NCBI GenBank assembly: GCA_026826555.1
Contig: JAKSZT010038599.1
Coordinates: 3,340,434-3,404,433, forward strand
Direction of reading: 5' to 3'
DNA: 64,000 bases
Origin: Tolypeutes matacus
Lineage: Eukaryota > Chordata > Mammalia > Cingulata > Chlamyphoridae
Shown: positions 48,731-60,545 of the stretch, in pieces
Position numbering within the stretch: the stretch's first letter is position 1
How the letters are laid out: each line of letters starts with the position of its first letter
Position numbers and translations under genes: made by a program
Notes under the pieces: generated by a model
What the model was told of the DNA's origin: nothing
Databases searched by the model: none
The model's input: the letters and a program-made list of their open reading frames with translations, nothing else

Positions 48731-49829
48731 TCTCAAACTTAGTTTATCTCAGTTAACTAAGTTATATCAAACAGTTATCTCAAACTGTTATAAATGAATT
48801 GCAGCATTACCTCAAAAAAGTGCATAGCCTTGTAACCAGCAAATATGCCATCCAAGGATGAAAGACATCTATAACGTGTAACAGAGAGAAATAAATTATT
48901 TTTGCAGCAGAAAGGATTTGGTGCTGCTTGTTTTGCTAACTGCACCTATTTTAGCCATTTTTTTTCAGATTGTGGCTGTTTATCCACCTGAAGCATCAGT
49001 AATAGGCTAAATTCAATGTGGAGCACAGGTGGTATATAGGACTCAAGGGGTGGACTGTAACAAATCCTATTCATGCTATACCCTATACCCTGTTAGCTTA
49101 TCTGTATTCACCTTCAGTTGTTAATGAAGTAAGTTTTCAGCACAATGCCAGCTTTCCCTTTTGATAGCCTATTTCTCTTATTCTATCTTGAGAAAATTTT
49201 CCAGGACCATGTAAGTTTGCATAGCTCTGCATTCAGGTGAAACACTTACTGTGGAGAACTTTCCTCTACCAATGAAGGATGGAAATTATTGGATATATGC
49301 TCCAGCTTCCTTACCATTTAATGGAATGAATCTGAGATGTGTCATGCAGTTTCTCAGACTCACTAATGGGTTAGCCCTGGTTAACTTACTTATTAACACA
49401 CACGTTATTGTCCTCCTTCTGTTTAACTTTTCATAATATATCAGTTTTTTAGCCACTCCAGGAAATCAACTGTGATGAGACTTCTTCCCCTGCTCTTTTT
49501 TTTTTGTATTATGTATGTGACAAAGATTTACCTTTTCTAGATTCTTTATTCTGTACAATAAAGGGATCATTTGATGAAAGATTTTGATAGTTCTCAGGAC
49601 ACTCTGTTGTAGGAACTCACTCCACAGGGATATACAAGGTTAGCAAATAAGACTTTAAAGAGCCTTAGAATCATGCCAAAAGCTGTTTTAAGCTTGAATC
49701 AATAGAACTCGATTGTGGATTAAATGTGGAAACTGAGAAAGAAAGTGGTATCCTAGAAGAGGAAAGAAAAAACAGACATTTCTCAATACTTTGATAACAG
49801 AAGTACACATTATCAAATCTCTGGGGAAG
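48731..49829. other. No gene recognised
   Basis: A short imperfect tandem repeat of CAGTTATCTCAAAC-like units (48720-48795), otherwise anonymous. Confidence 0.5.
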
Positions 49830-50160
49830 TGTGGTAGGTTGAATCATGTCCCACACAAAGACATGTTCAGGTCCTAACCCTGGGTCCTCTGAGTGTGAAC
49901 CCATTTGTAAATAAGATCTTTGAAGATAAAACCAAACCGAATCAGGGTAGGTCTTAATCCAATATGACTGGAGAATATAAGCAGAGGAAATTGAACCCAG
50001 TACTAGTAGAAGACACAGGAGACTGAAGGAAATTGCTATAAGACAGACGTAGAGACTGATTTCAAGCAACCCACCGTAAAAACACTACAAACTTTCAACA
50101 CACTGCATATATTGAGACGGCATGGCCTGCCAACACCCTGATTTTGGACTTTGCCATGCT
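49830..50160 (+). mobile_element. MLT1-like LTR fragment
   Basis: TGTGGTAGGTTGAATCATGT start, a CCATTTGTAAATAAGATCTT block and a TCTTAATCCAATATGACTGG block. This is the layout of MLT1-type LTRs. The distal part (polyadenylation region) is not seen clearly. Confidence 0.65.
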
Positions 50161-50164
50161 CTCT

Positions 50165-50900
50165 GAAGTCTTCATGAAAGGATCCTCTCGCTTGCCTCAC
50201 CGTAGCATCTGGTGGTTACTAGCCATTCTTGGATTCCTTGGTTTGTGTCAGCATAAGCCCAATCTCTGCCTCTGTGTTCACATGGCTGTCTTCTTCCTGT
50301 GTGTCTGTCTTTACATGGCCCACCTTAGTCCAGTGTGACCTCATTTTAAATTGATTACATCTGCAAAGACCTGATTTCTGAATAATGTCACATTCACAAG
50401 CCCCAGAGATTACTGCTTAAACATATTATTTTTGTAGGATACTGTGACAGTTAGGCTAATGTGTCAACTCGGCCAGGTAATTGTGCCCAGTTGTTTGGTC
50501 AATCAAGCACTGGGCTAATTGTATTACAAGGACATTTATGGACTTTAGTCATCAATGAGTTTACTACATAGATGATACATCTACATAAATCAGAGAGATT
50601 GCCATCGTCAATGAATGGTGTTTTATCACTTAAAAGGGGAAGTGATTTCAGCATTCAAAGAAAATTTCCCAGTTTGTCTTCAGACAGCCAACATCTCCCT
50701 GGAACTCATAAAGGACCTTCATCTAACTTTCATCTGAGCCCCTGGTTTGCAACCTGCCTGCGGAATCTGGACCTGTGCATCCTCACAGTCATGTGAGAGA
50801 ATTTTATAAAGTCTCATACTATTTACAGATATCTCCTGTTACTTCTGTTTCCCTAGAGAACCCTGACTTATACAGATACAATTCAATCCATAATACCCTT
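50165..50900 (-). mobile_element. MLT1-like LTR fragment, opposite orientation, split by another LTR
   Basis: On the minus strand: GACATTATTCAGAAATCAGG, GCAGATGTAATCAATTTAAA, ATGAGGTCACACTGGAC and a GCAGAGATTGGGCTTATGC block. Its outer end (50875-50900, ATACAATTCAATCCATAAT) is separated from the rest by the LTR at 50443-50874. It forms an inverted pair with 49830-50160. Confidence 0.65.
50443..50874 (+). mobile_element. Solo LTR (432 bp), ERVL-like, perfect 5-bp TSD
   Basis: TGTGACAGTTAGGCTAATGT start, CCCTAGAGAACCCTGACTT and TATACA at the end. GATAC occurs on both sides (50438-50442 and 50875-50879). It inserted into the MLT1-like LTR, so it is younger than that copy. Confidence 0.88.
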
Positions 50901-50904
50901 CTTT

Positions 50905-52129
50905 CCAGTATTAACCTAGGGAATTTTTTTTTTTATCAGTCTGCTTCCATCCTCTTAAGATTTCCTTCTATAACATAGTTCCTAATAGTCACCATGTCCT
51001 TTATGGAATATTCACATTACCACAGACATCTCTTAATTCCATTGAATTTGGTTGTCAAAAAGCCTCATTGTAGTTATTAAAAATACCATTTTTTCCACAA
51101 TGATTTCTTAGTGACATGGATAAAAGCATGAGAGAAGTGAGTATGGAAGAAATTTTTTTTTTTTTTTTTTGCTTAGTGTTACTTAATAAAAGGTCTTGAT
51201 TCTGAGGTGTCCTCACTAGTACTGAATTTTCAGATAATCTTTTTCTAGTGAGTCATAGCAAAGATGTTAATTATTCAATGTAAGCAATCATCTGTTTCCT
51301 GAAAATGAATTAAGATATTGTCTTTATGGAAAAAAGAGTTGTGAATCTCAAAACATAAATAGACTTAAATGAGGACAGATGGGAAAGGATAAACTTTTCT
51401 GGAAATACTTTTGTGTGCATTTTAAAGTGCAAGTTTGCAAAGCTAAATTTAAAATATATACTTTGTGATTCTATTTCATTCAGTACTTAACTACAAAAGA
51501 AGGACATGAAACAATGTGGAACTTAAAATAATTCCTATTTTTATAAGTACTTATATTTTAGGATCTTGCAAGTTTCCACTTTGACTAGGCTTAAAGGATC
51601 CTGTATACTTATAGTTGCCTCCTCACCCTCATTCATAAAGAAATTTCTCAATCAAATAACAGCAAGAAAGAGGTTTTTTCCTCCAGTTTAATATTAGAAT
51701 TTGATATTTTTCCTCTTTTTCTCCACTTACTTTTTACTTCCATGGTTGCCATGAACAATTTCAGTTAGCAATTGTTTACTTGCTTTTAAGTCCTCTTCTT
51801 AGAATCATGATAAAACTGCAAACCACTAGTAGTTAAAAAAATATTATAAAAGAATTAAAATATATATATAAAGATATTATAGAACAAATAAGAAATCATT
51901 TTCCACAAAAAATGTAGAAAGAATCTCTATCTATGAGAATCTGGGGTGTTTTATATATATATATATTTACACTGTAAGTTGGTGTGTAAATTGCTACAAT
52001 ATTTTTTAATATAAACTGGAAATATATGGAATTTAAAATACACATGACTTGTACTACAATTTATCTTTTGGTAAAATTTTCCATAGTAATAAAAGCACTA
52101 CTAAACAAACATATATGAACAATAATATT
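50905..52129. other. No gene recognised
   Basis: AT-rich. A T run at 51153-51170 and an (AT)n stretch near 51953-51966. No coding signal. Confidence 0.5.
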
Positions 52130-52845
52130 GATTTCAACATGTACTGTGGTAGCAAGAAACAGCAAACAATTTGAATAACTATCATTTTCAAGATGGTGAA
52201 TAAATTGAAATCTATCCATACTTTAGTATACTATGCATTAATAAAAAGAGTGAGTCACATCCATATCTTTTCACTTGGAGAGAAGACTATGATGTCTAAT
52301 TGTGAGTGATGATAGTAAGGTATGGAAGATGTATATAAAATTATCTGTGATTATAAGAATAAACAAGAAAATAACGTGTTCTATTCAAAAATTACATTAT
52401 TTTTTCACATTTCAGCATCATAGCACTTATAATTGAAGATAAGAAAGCATTATAACAAAATTTGTTTTTTTCTTTCTTAGTGTTACACTTAAAAATAGTG
52501 TCTCACAATCATTATACTCAAATTTAGTGACCTGTAGCAACAACTAAAATTTAATGAATACTCACTGTTTCTATCATTCCATTTCTATGGCATTCTAACA
52601 AAGGTAAAAATATAGAGACAGAAAACAGATCATTGATTGCCACTGGCTTTGGGTGAGGAAAAGGATTGGCTATTAAGTGTCAAGAGAGGTATTTTCTAGG
52701 TGATAAAACTGTTTTATATTTTGATTGTGGTTGTGGACACACAACTATAAACTTTTGTTAAAACTTGTAAAACATTACACAAAAAGGGGTGAATTTTATT
52801 GGATATAAATAATACTCTAATTGAAAAATGCAAAATTTCTTAAGG
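52130..52845 (+). mobile_element. Ancient L1 (L1M type) 3' fragment
   Basis: The order AACAGATCATTGATTGCC, TTTTATATTTTGATTGTGGT, TAAACTTTTGTTAAAACTTG and TTTTATTGGATATAAAT resembles the 3'UTR of old mammalian L1. It is unrelated in sequence to the two-module 3'UTR of the L1s at 22-34 kb. Confidence 0.6.
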
Positions 52846-53637
52846 AATAAATAGTGGGCCTAATGACATCTACTTTCTCAATAATTGTGGCAATACTCAT
52901 TTAAAAACATATATATTAATAAATATGTATGCTTATAATTTGAAGATTTTATAAGCATCAAAGAAGTATATAAGGATCTACATAAAGCTCTTAATATTGG
53001 TTACGTCTACAAGTATGTGGTAGAGAATGAAGAAAGTGTAGAGGGAACTAGTAAGATTCATTTATGTGTATGTGTGTATTTATTCACTCTTTTCAGTGAA
53101 TGCATATTAAACATTTGCAATATTTGAAGACAAACTTAGTTCCTCAGTAAAAATGTCATTTCAAGATAACTGAGATTTTAGTCTAATTTGCTCACTCATT
53201 GTGATTTCTAACACATAAAAAGATTCCCAGTTGATAGGATGGGTTCAATTAGTATTTGTTAAACGAAAAAAAAAAAAATTTAACATAAATTGTTAAGCCT
53301 CCAGATCTTGAGAGAAATGACCTTCTCTCATTTGTAGGCATTTTACCTCTAACAAGTAATATTTTATACCTGGATCTTCCTAGCTGAGTAGCAAGGAAAG
53401 TAGTAAACAGGATGATGATGAATATTGTTGATTAGGAAGAAATATGTATTGTCTAAAAGACACAACTTTTAGCACTAGCTCATCATTTACTAGGTAAGTA
53501 CCCCCAGGAATATCACCTAAATACTTTTTTTTTATTTTTTATTATGAGTAAAAATCAAAATTCTCACAATACATACAAACATTTGCAAAATGATATATAA
53601 ATATATATGCATATATGTGTATTTGCGTACAAAAATG

Positions 53638-53642
<5 letters not shown>

Positions 53643-53681
<39 letters not shown>
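53643..53681. repeat. (TA)n microsatellite
   Basis: About 19 uninterrupted TA dinucleotides. Confidence 0.95.
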
Positions 53682-53686
<5 letters not shown>

Positions 53687-54049
53687 TTTTAAGAGGTGCT
53701 TAGATTACCCAAAATATTACACGGAACCCACTGGGATTCCCATGTTTTGACCTCATTTTTATTGCATGTCGGTTTGTCTGTTAAGAGTAAAGATTTGGCA
53801 ACTGTAAGGATAATTTTGTAATTCATATAACTTTCATTTTATTAAAGAAGCACTAAATATTAGAACTCAGATTCTAGTTATATAGAAAAATATAGATAGT
53901 ATATATTCTAGAGATAATTTTAATATAATTCTCCATGAAAGCCTAGGATAATAGATAAATTTAGGATTCTTTAAACTTTATTATTCCATAATTCTACTTT
54001 TCTCTTTGTCTTCCTTTCTCCCTCTTTCGTCTTCTTCCCTTCTTTTTTT

Positions 54050-54400
54050 CCTTTCTCATTCTTTCATTCAACTGTTTATAAAGTACAATGTCAGTTGCTG
54101 GGCATATCTTATTGAATGAATTAAACCAAGTCCTCATCCCATTGGAGTTTAAGGTAGGTAGAGATTTAGTCATTTATCCATTCAACAAATATTGACTGAA
54201 TGCCTACTGAGTACCAGACAGTGCTAGGAGTTAGAAGTTTACTTGCATGAATGAAGATTGACAGTTCTCCTGCCCTTTCCAGGGTTACACCTTTGTGTGG
54301 CAGGGAGTAAGTACATTGAGTAAACAAATAAACAATCCATATATAATTCCAAATTGTAATGAGTGTTAATACACAGCTCCCTAAATCTGAAAAGGAAAGG
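54050..54400 (+). mobile_element. L2-type ancient LINE fragment
   Basis: CATTCAACAAATATTGACTG, CCTACTGAGTACCAGACAGT and GTAAACAAATAAACAATCC follow a common L2/MIR-derived 3' motif. Boundaries are approximate. Confidence 0.5.
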
Positions 54401-54499
54401 TTGATATAATTTTTTTCCGAAAATGTCCAGCATATCATAATCCTATGTATGTTAGGACATACATAGGATCTGGAGACAAGAAGGATATTATATATCAAT

Positions 54500-56499
54500 A
54501 AGCTCCATCACTGTGACTGTAATATCATTGAAATTTCCCAGTGGGTCAGACTTATAATCAGATAGCTATAGTATTCCTTTTGTTTTTTTTATCATCATGC
54601 TATTTTGTGAGGCTAAGAAAATATACAAACAACTTTTGGGAAAGTGACACAAACAGAATTCAATCATTAAATAACCCTGGGATTTAAAAGCATGCCATAT
54701 TCTAGATCATTAGGTGATACTCTTGTACCTAGGTCCTAAAGAACGGTGAAGCTAAGCACTTTTTTCTATCTCAATAAATCAAGGCTTTTCTCAGTCTAAA
54801 CATAATTCTTTTGCCCTGAATGAAGAAACAAAATCGGGAATAGAAACTGTTTTTTATTTAAACACCATAGCTACAGTATGAATTAGATGGCAGTGCACAG
54901 GGATTTCAGTCAAAGCAGTACAAATTTCCTGACAATTTCCTTTTTTTTTTTAAATTCCTAAAGTGTTGTTGTTAATGTGATTATTATGGTCTACATATAT
55001 AAATGTTGGTCAATTTAATTTCTTTAAAAAAGAATTGAGTATGATCTTCTTTGTCTTGACTAAGCTTTAAAAATATTACACGGTTAATTTTTTCACCTGT
55101 AATTTCAATCCTTAAATTAAACAAAAATTATATCCCATTGTATATGTAATAGCTTTTCCCTGAGTATTCTCTTCCACTGATTATTTGATTTTAAATTTCT
55201 ACTTCTTTAGCAGATCACAAGAAGAAACAAGATATAAGATAAAATGAATCTTTATCAATGATATTATTAGAGATATAGAGAGTAGTTGGAAATGATCTGT
55301 TTTTTATTATAGTTACTAAATTGTAATTCATAATAAATATGTATATATAAATATAATATATTTCTAGGAGACTCTATAGCATCACAATACAAACTGAATG
55401 ATTTAACATTTTAAATTGTACCGGTTTATGATAGTGAGAAATTAAGAGTTTTTTGCATGTGTATTTTGGTTTGTTTTGCTGATGCATTATTTTCAAACTG
55501 CTAATTAGAATATCTTATTTATAATTCAAAGGAAAAATTATAATATCATAGATGTGAATAATTTATCAAATATTGTGGTTCATAGTCTAGTTGCATATTA
55601 AAACATGAGAAACCATTTATTATACAAATTGTAATAATACCTCAAAAGTACAATTTACAAAATGAAATGGAGAATAAGACACTATTGTTTTGGAAAATAG
55701 TCTCATAGCACAGCCATCTTGAAACCTTGTTACTGGATTAATTAGAAATAATGAGCTTTGTGTGGAAACTTTTTTATTGCGTCTCAAAGGGATTGTAAAT
55801 AATAGAAATCTGAAGGGCTAATAAAAAATGACAAATGTATTGTAATATATGGAGAAACACTAAAGAACTGTTCTTATTTTTTTTTCTAATTATGTACAGC
55901 AGTGAAAGAATAAAGAGGGTACTGGCATGAATTCTCTTTCAGTTACAGTAATATAAATGCAACATTTTAGCTAGTTAATTGCTGCCATGTCCTGGAGAAA
56001 AGAGAAATTGTTTCCCAAATACCAATATGGTCTTTCTACAAAATAACAACAAAAAGTTTTCCTGAATACCTGGCCACCTCTTTTTAACTCAGTTTTATAG
56101 GTGCATTTCTTAAAGACAGAAAGTAATTTTATGAGTACTTCAATGTTGGAGGTTATGTTTTGAAGATTCCAATTACAGGAGGTGACGGCTAAAATAATCA
56201 AAGGTGAAGGAAAATAATATAGTATATTTTTACTAACATAAATCTTCAAAGAGAGGTAGATACTCTTTTTTATTTCTATGAAATAAAAACGAATAAAATT
56301 AATATCTGTATAGTAATAGTACAAAGACAATTAAGCCTGTAGATACATGCAAACTTCCTCCTCTTCAGACTGCTCTCTAGTCATATACAAAATTCACCGA
56401 ATTATCTGTCTTAAAGATGATTTAGAATACTGGAGTGTAAAATACAATTTTAAACACTACATTCTTTTATTTACCCATCACCATTTTCATAATAGCAGA
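54500..56499. other. No gene recognised
   Basis: AT-rich anonymous sequence. The 119-codon minus frame at 55971-56330 is rich in Y, I, F and K as expected by chance in such DNA. Confidence 0.5.
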
Positions 56500-56932
56500 T
56501 GTTTTAGTTTCCTAGGCTGGTTAAGCAGATACAATGAAACGGTGGGTATAAATAAATGTGCTCATAATTTCAGGCTGGAAAAAGGGTCTAATGCTTTCTT
56601 TGTGGAGACTGCAATTCTGGTACTAGCTGCTGTCGATCCTTGGTCCTCATCTTGACACTTGTAAGGGCACATGGCAGCATTTCCTGGTCTTGTCCTTGGC
56701 TTCCAGGTTCTGTTAATGCTCAGCTTCTTGCTTCCTGTGGCTTCCTCTCCCCCTCTGATTTTCATCCTGTTTATAGAGGACTCAGTAATAGGATCAAGAC
56801 CCATCCTTATTGAAGTGGGCCACCCCTTAAGTGAAGTAGCCTCATCCAAAGGTCCTACTTACAATGGGTTCACAACCACAGGTATGCTAAAAACAGGTTT
56901 TTCTGGGGTACACATAGCTCCAAAACACCACA
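56500..56932 (-). mobile_element. Solo LTR (433 bp), ERVL-like, perfect 5-bp TSD
   Basis: TG at 56500 and CA at 56932 with GCAGA on both sides (56495-56499 and 56933-56937). Reading on the minus strand it aligns with the LTR at 46892-47346. The polyadenylation region is at the left end (about 56530-56560). Confidence 0.88.
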
Positions 56933-57028
56933 GCAGAGATATCACACAATAGAAGGAAAGATGCTTGAGATAACAATTTCTCAAGCATGTACTTGACACA
57001 CACATCTTTAGGATATTAAGAGGAAAAT

Positions 57029-57409
57029 TGCTATAATTAGAGTTCTCCAGAGAAACAGAATCAATAGGATAAATATATGTATATTAAGAAATGTATTTTA
57101 AGGAATTGGCACATGCTAATATGGGGGCTGGCAAATCTGAAATTTTTTGGGTAGGCTGGCAGGTAGGAAAACAAGCAGGACTTATTACTGCATTCTTGAA
57201 GCAGAATTTCTTCTTCTCCAGGAGAAGAAATTCAACTGATTGGATGAGGTCCACCAACATTATTGAGTGTCATCTTAACTTAAAATGAACTGCTTCTATG
57301 TTACTTTTTGTAGATGTTAACCTCATCTACAACAGCACCTCGATTAGTGCTTGATTAAATAACTGGGTACTATAGCCTCACCAAGTTGAACCATAAAGTT
57401 AACCATTAT
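57029..57409 (-). mobile_element. ERVL LTR (MLT2-like), minus strand
   Basis: On the plus strand: AGAGTTCTCCAGAGAAACAG, TTTTAAGGAATTGGCACATG, TTCAACTGATTGGATGAGG, GATTAAATAACTGGGTACTA and CAAGTTGAACCATAAAGTTA, a complete MLT2-like layout in reverse. AAAAT on both sides (57024-57028, 57410-57414) may be the TSD, but such an A-rich pentamer could be chance. Confidence 0.75.
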
Positions 57410-57699
57410 AAAATCAGAAAGGTCAATTGTCAAAAATAACTTGGGAAAGCAGGTTTAATTAAACTAAAACAAACTTCTTCAGGACTCCTCAGTTTCTTTG
57501 GTATGCAAAATTTGGTATAAAATGCCAAAAGGGGAATATAGTGGACAATATTGTCCAAAGTCTTTTGTCATTCTTTCTGAAGCAGATGAAAAAATTGAAA
57601 AGAAAACCTCTCATATTTACCCAAGTAATATTCCTCTTTAATCACTACATTTAATCTACCCTCAAAATTCTTGAAAATGTATTTCAATGGGATATGTAG

Positions 57700-58085
57700 A
57701 TGAATCATCCTAGAATATTCATTAAAACATTCATTCTTTTGTTCATTCCAAATACACATACCTTCAAATCATGCATAAATATGTGTGGCCCAGTGCAGAT
57801 TTCCTTGTTGGGATTGTAGCAGTGCATAAGAAAACACACGGTGTCCACCCTTAGGAAACAAATGTCCCAGTAAGAACAGAGAGAGATGTTAAACAAAGTA
57901 ACAATATATAAGAAAATAATTTCAGTTTATTAAAATAAAAACTACAAAAGATAGTGTGCTAGATGGAAACTGAAGTTAAGTATAGGGAGCAGTTATGTTA
58001 AATGCAGTTTCTGGGAAAGACCTCTCTGAGGAGTCAAGAAAGAGAAGGATTTTGGTCTGAGTAATAATTCAGGGTGCATGTCCAT
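57700..58085 (+). mobile_element. L2 LINE fragment
   Basis: CATTCATTCTTTTGTTCATT, AGAGATGTTAAACAAAGTAA, ATAGGGAGCAGTTATG and GGAAAGACCTCTCTGAGGAG follow the L2 order (animals' L2 has 'gggaaggcttccctgagga' here). Diverged. Confidence 0.6.
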
Positions 58086-58574
58086 GACCTTGGAAGTCTG
58101 CATCCAGTGTTTATTTTCAAGCATCATGTTTTGCAAAGCCAACATCTAGTCAGTTGGCAGCTATTAGAACTAAGTTAAAGAGTTCTGTGTGTGTCTGTGT
58201 GTTTATGTGTAACTCTACCTGGAAACACAAACTGTTGTACTCTGAGATTCCAATCAAACTCTTTTTAATGAAGTCCAAGTTTCCTTGCTGAACCCCCTCC
58301 TTTTTATCAGTAAAGTGCATGCTCATTTAAAACATACACACAAATAAAATATTGATGTTAAGAATAACGTTTGAGGAAATTTGTTAATTTATTTTGATTG
58401 ACTTCATTTCTGTATTTTGAAGGTATATATAAGAAAAGTGGCCAAATATTTCCCTCTTGATCCTTCACAGGACCTGAAAAATACACTTGTTGCAAAATGT
58501 TGGTCATGTTCCTATGGCCTTAAAGTCACTCAGTTAGGGCTGATTCGGCCCAACTCATCTAATTCAGGCAGAGT

Positions 58575-58772
58575 CAGGGTTTTTTGAAATGTGAACTCCT
58601 CACTACCTTCATCGGAATACCTTAGAGAGTTTTGTGAAAAATACAGGATCTACATCCCCATACCAGAACTAATTAACTAGACTTTTCAAAGGTAGAGCTT
58701 GAAAAACTGGCATGCTAACAGGCTCCTCTAGTGGTTGATACAGATGTACTTTAAATTTGCGACCTCTGTTCT
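58575..58772. mobile_element. MER5-like hAT DNA transposon relic
   Basis: A non-autonomous element of about 190 bp whose halves are rough inverted repeats. GAGAGTTTTGTGAAAAATAC, GATCTACATCCCCA and AGGCTCCTCTAGTGGTTGAT match the MER5 pattern as I know it. Orientation is not assigned. Confidence 0.5.
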
Positions 58773-59388
58773 AAGCCCATGTGCCGGCCATGCTATTTCT
58801 TGCCACAAGAGAAAGGTGATTTTAGGTGATGGTATACATGTCATTCAAGTAAACTTTCTTCCAAACATGATTAATTGGAAATGAAAACTAAAGTGCTTAT
58901 TTCTTCACTTCAAAATGGTTATATTTTTAGTTTTTTCATTTAAAAACTTTATTAAAATAATCATGTCAATCGAAAAATTATATGCTCCCAGAGATATTCA
59001 ACATAAAAATGGAACTATATATATATATATATGTAACATTTAAACTATTTTTATTCTTCTAGTAAACCTCCTGGTCACCTTCCACACTGAAGAGAACTTT
59101 CTTCAAGACATTGTCTATGTATCAATTCTCTTTTTACTACATCTCTCCTCTGCTTAACAGCTGGAGAGAGAGAAAATACTACATGCTATGGAGACAAAGT
59201 GTACACGATCCCCCTGTGAGAATTTTATTCTGATAAGTAATTTATTTAACTAGTGGGGCTCAGTGTGGGGTCCACACAATTTTGGGTGCTAGTCTATGAA
59301 GATTTTGTTATTGGTTCTCAAAGAGATAAGAAACATGTGCCAGGATGTAAATCATCCAATACTTTCTTCATCACAAAAGTCATGACAC

Positions 59389-59426
<38 letters not shown>

Positions 59427-60214
59427 CAGTGAAACATCAATGTGGTACACTTATGGCCTGAGTTGATTTACAGTCTCAATCAAGCTTCTTACCTCCTTAG
59501 GGTCCAATAACAAACAGTTATGGACCAGCCTTTTTGAATAGCACTGATTCAGACAATCAAGTGTGAGCAGCATCCAGTACATTTCTTTGGCCTTGAGACA
59601 TTTATGTTCATCTACATTGAATTGAAACATTCAATTTTGTAAAATTTTTTATGTTGCTTCTTAAGAAAGGATTTGGACATTTTTAGGAAATATTTTTTTT
59701 TTCTATTAAGTATGTTAAGCAAAAATTTTTAAAAAAAGTTTAATTGCTTAAATCATACTGTATTTTCTTTGCAGACAGCTAATTTACCTCCATAGTCCTT
59801 TATTGTTAAATAGCCCATAAAATTGCATGAAAGAAATTTAAAAAAAGACAGTGACTTTCAATTAAATATAAGACCATTTAATTTTTGATTTATGATTAAG
59901 TAAACATGAAGATAAGCTTATTTCTTTCTAGTGACACTTATTACTTTCTGTTCTTCCAATCATGAAAGTTTTGTATTATTCTTAATCACATAATATAGGA
60001 AATGATATTTAGCTTGATGATAGAGTGAAATAAATCATAATATTAGCATCGTGATCTAGTTAAAGAGTTAAATCAATCACCATTGATAGACAAATAAATT
60101 CAACGGTATTTTCAAAATAGTTTTGAAGTTGACTTATAATAATTAAACTGGTTTCTTGAGATCTTTAGCACATGCCATACTGTTTCTGAATGTTTTAATC
60201 ACTAGAAAATTTGG
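58773..60214. other. No gene recognised
   Basis: Contains (AT)n at 59018-59031 and a run of 35 A at 59390-59424. 59252-59550 may be a second hAT-type relic (GGGGTCC near one end, GGACCAGCC near the other) but the match is weak. Confidence 0.45.
59390..59424 (+). repeat. Poly(A) run, 35 bp
   Basis: An uninterrupted A homopolymer without a recognisable SINE or gene copy upstream. Confidence 0.9.
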
Positions 60215-60395
60215 GTTTAAATTCTAATTCTGCCACCTGTTAACTATTTGATCTTGAGTAAGTTATACCTCATATCACTTATCTCAATTCTTTATAATAG
60301 GAGTAACAACATTAACTGGTAGGGTTGTTGGGTAGATCAAGACATATAACAAGGGAAAATAAGATTTTGGTACATAATAGGTGCTTAATAAAATG
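60215..60395 (+). mobile_element. MIR SINE
   Basis: AATTCTAATTCTGCCACCTG, TTGATCTTGAGTAAGTTA, TGGTAGGGTTGTTGGGTAG and GGTACATAATAGGTGCTTAA follow the full MIR order, from tRNA-related core to 3' end. Confidence 0.82.
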
Positions 60396-60399
60396 GTGT

Positions 60400-60545
60400 T
60401 TATATGTATTTATACATATAACATTATATATGTACTTTACCAATTTCTGTATATATAAACATATATAAATAAATCTCTCTATATATGGATATATACATAT
60501 TTGTGCATATATATTGTATATATGTGGGTGTATGTATACACACAC
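60400..60545. repeat. AT/ATATAC-rich low-complexity region
   Basis: Degenerate TATATA/ATACAT repeats ending in (GTATAC/ACAC)n. The chance minus frame here is Y/I/H-rich. Confidence 0.85.

Noticed and set aside
55971..56330. 119-codon minus-strand frame
   Set aside because: Very AT-rich sequence coding mostly Y, I, F, K and N, with no motif.
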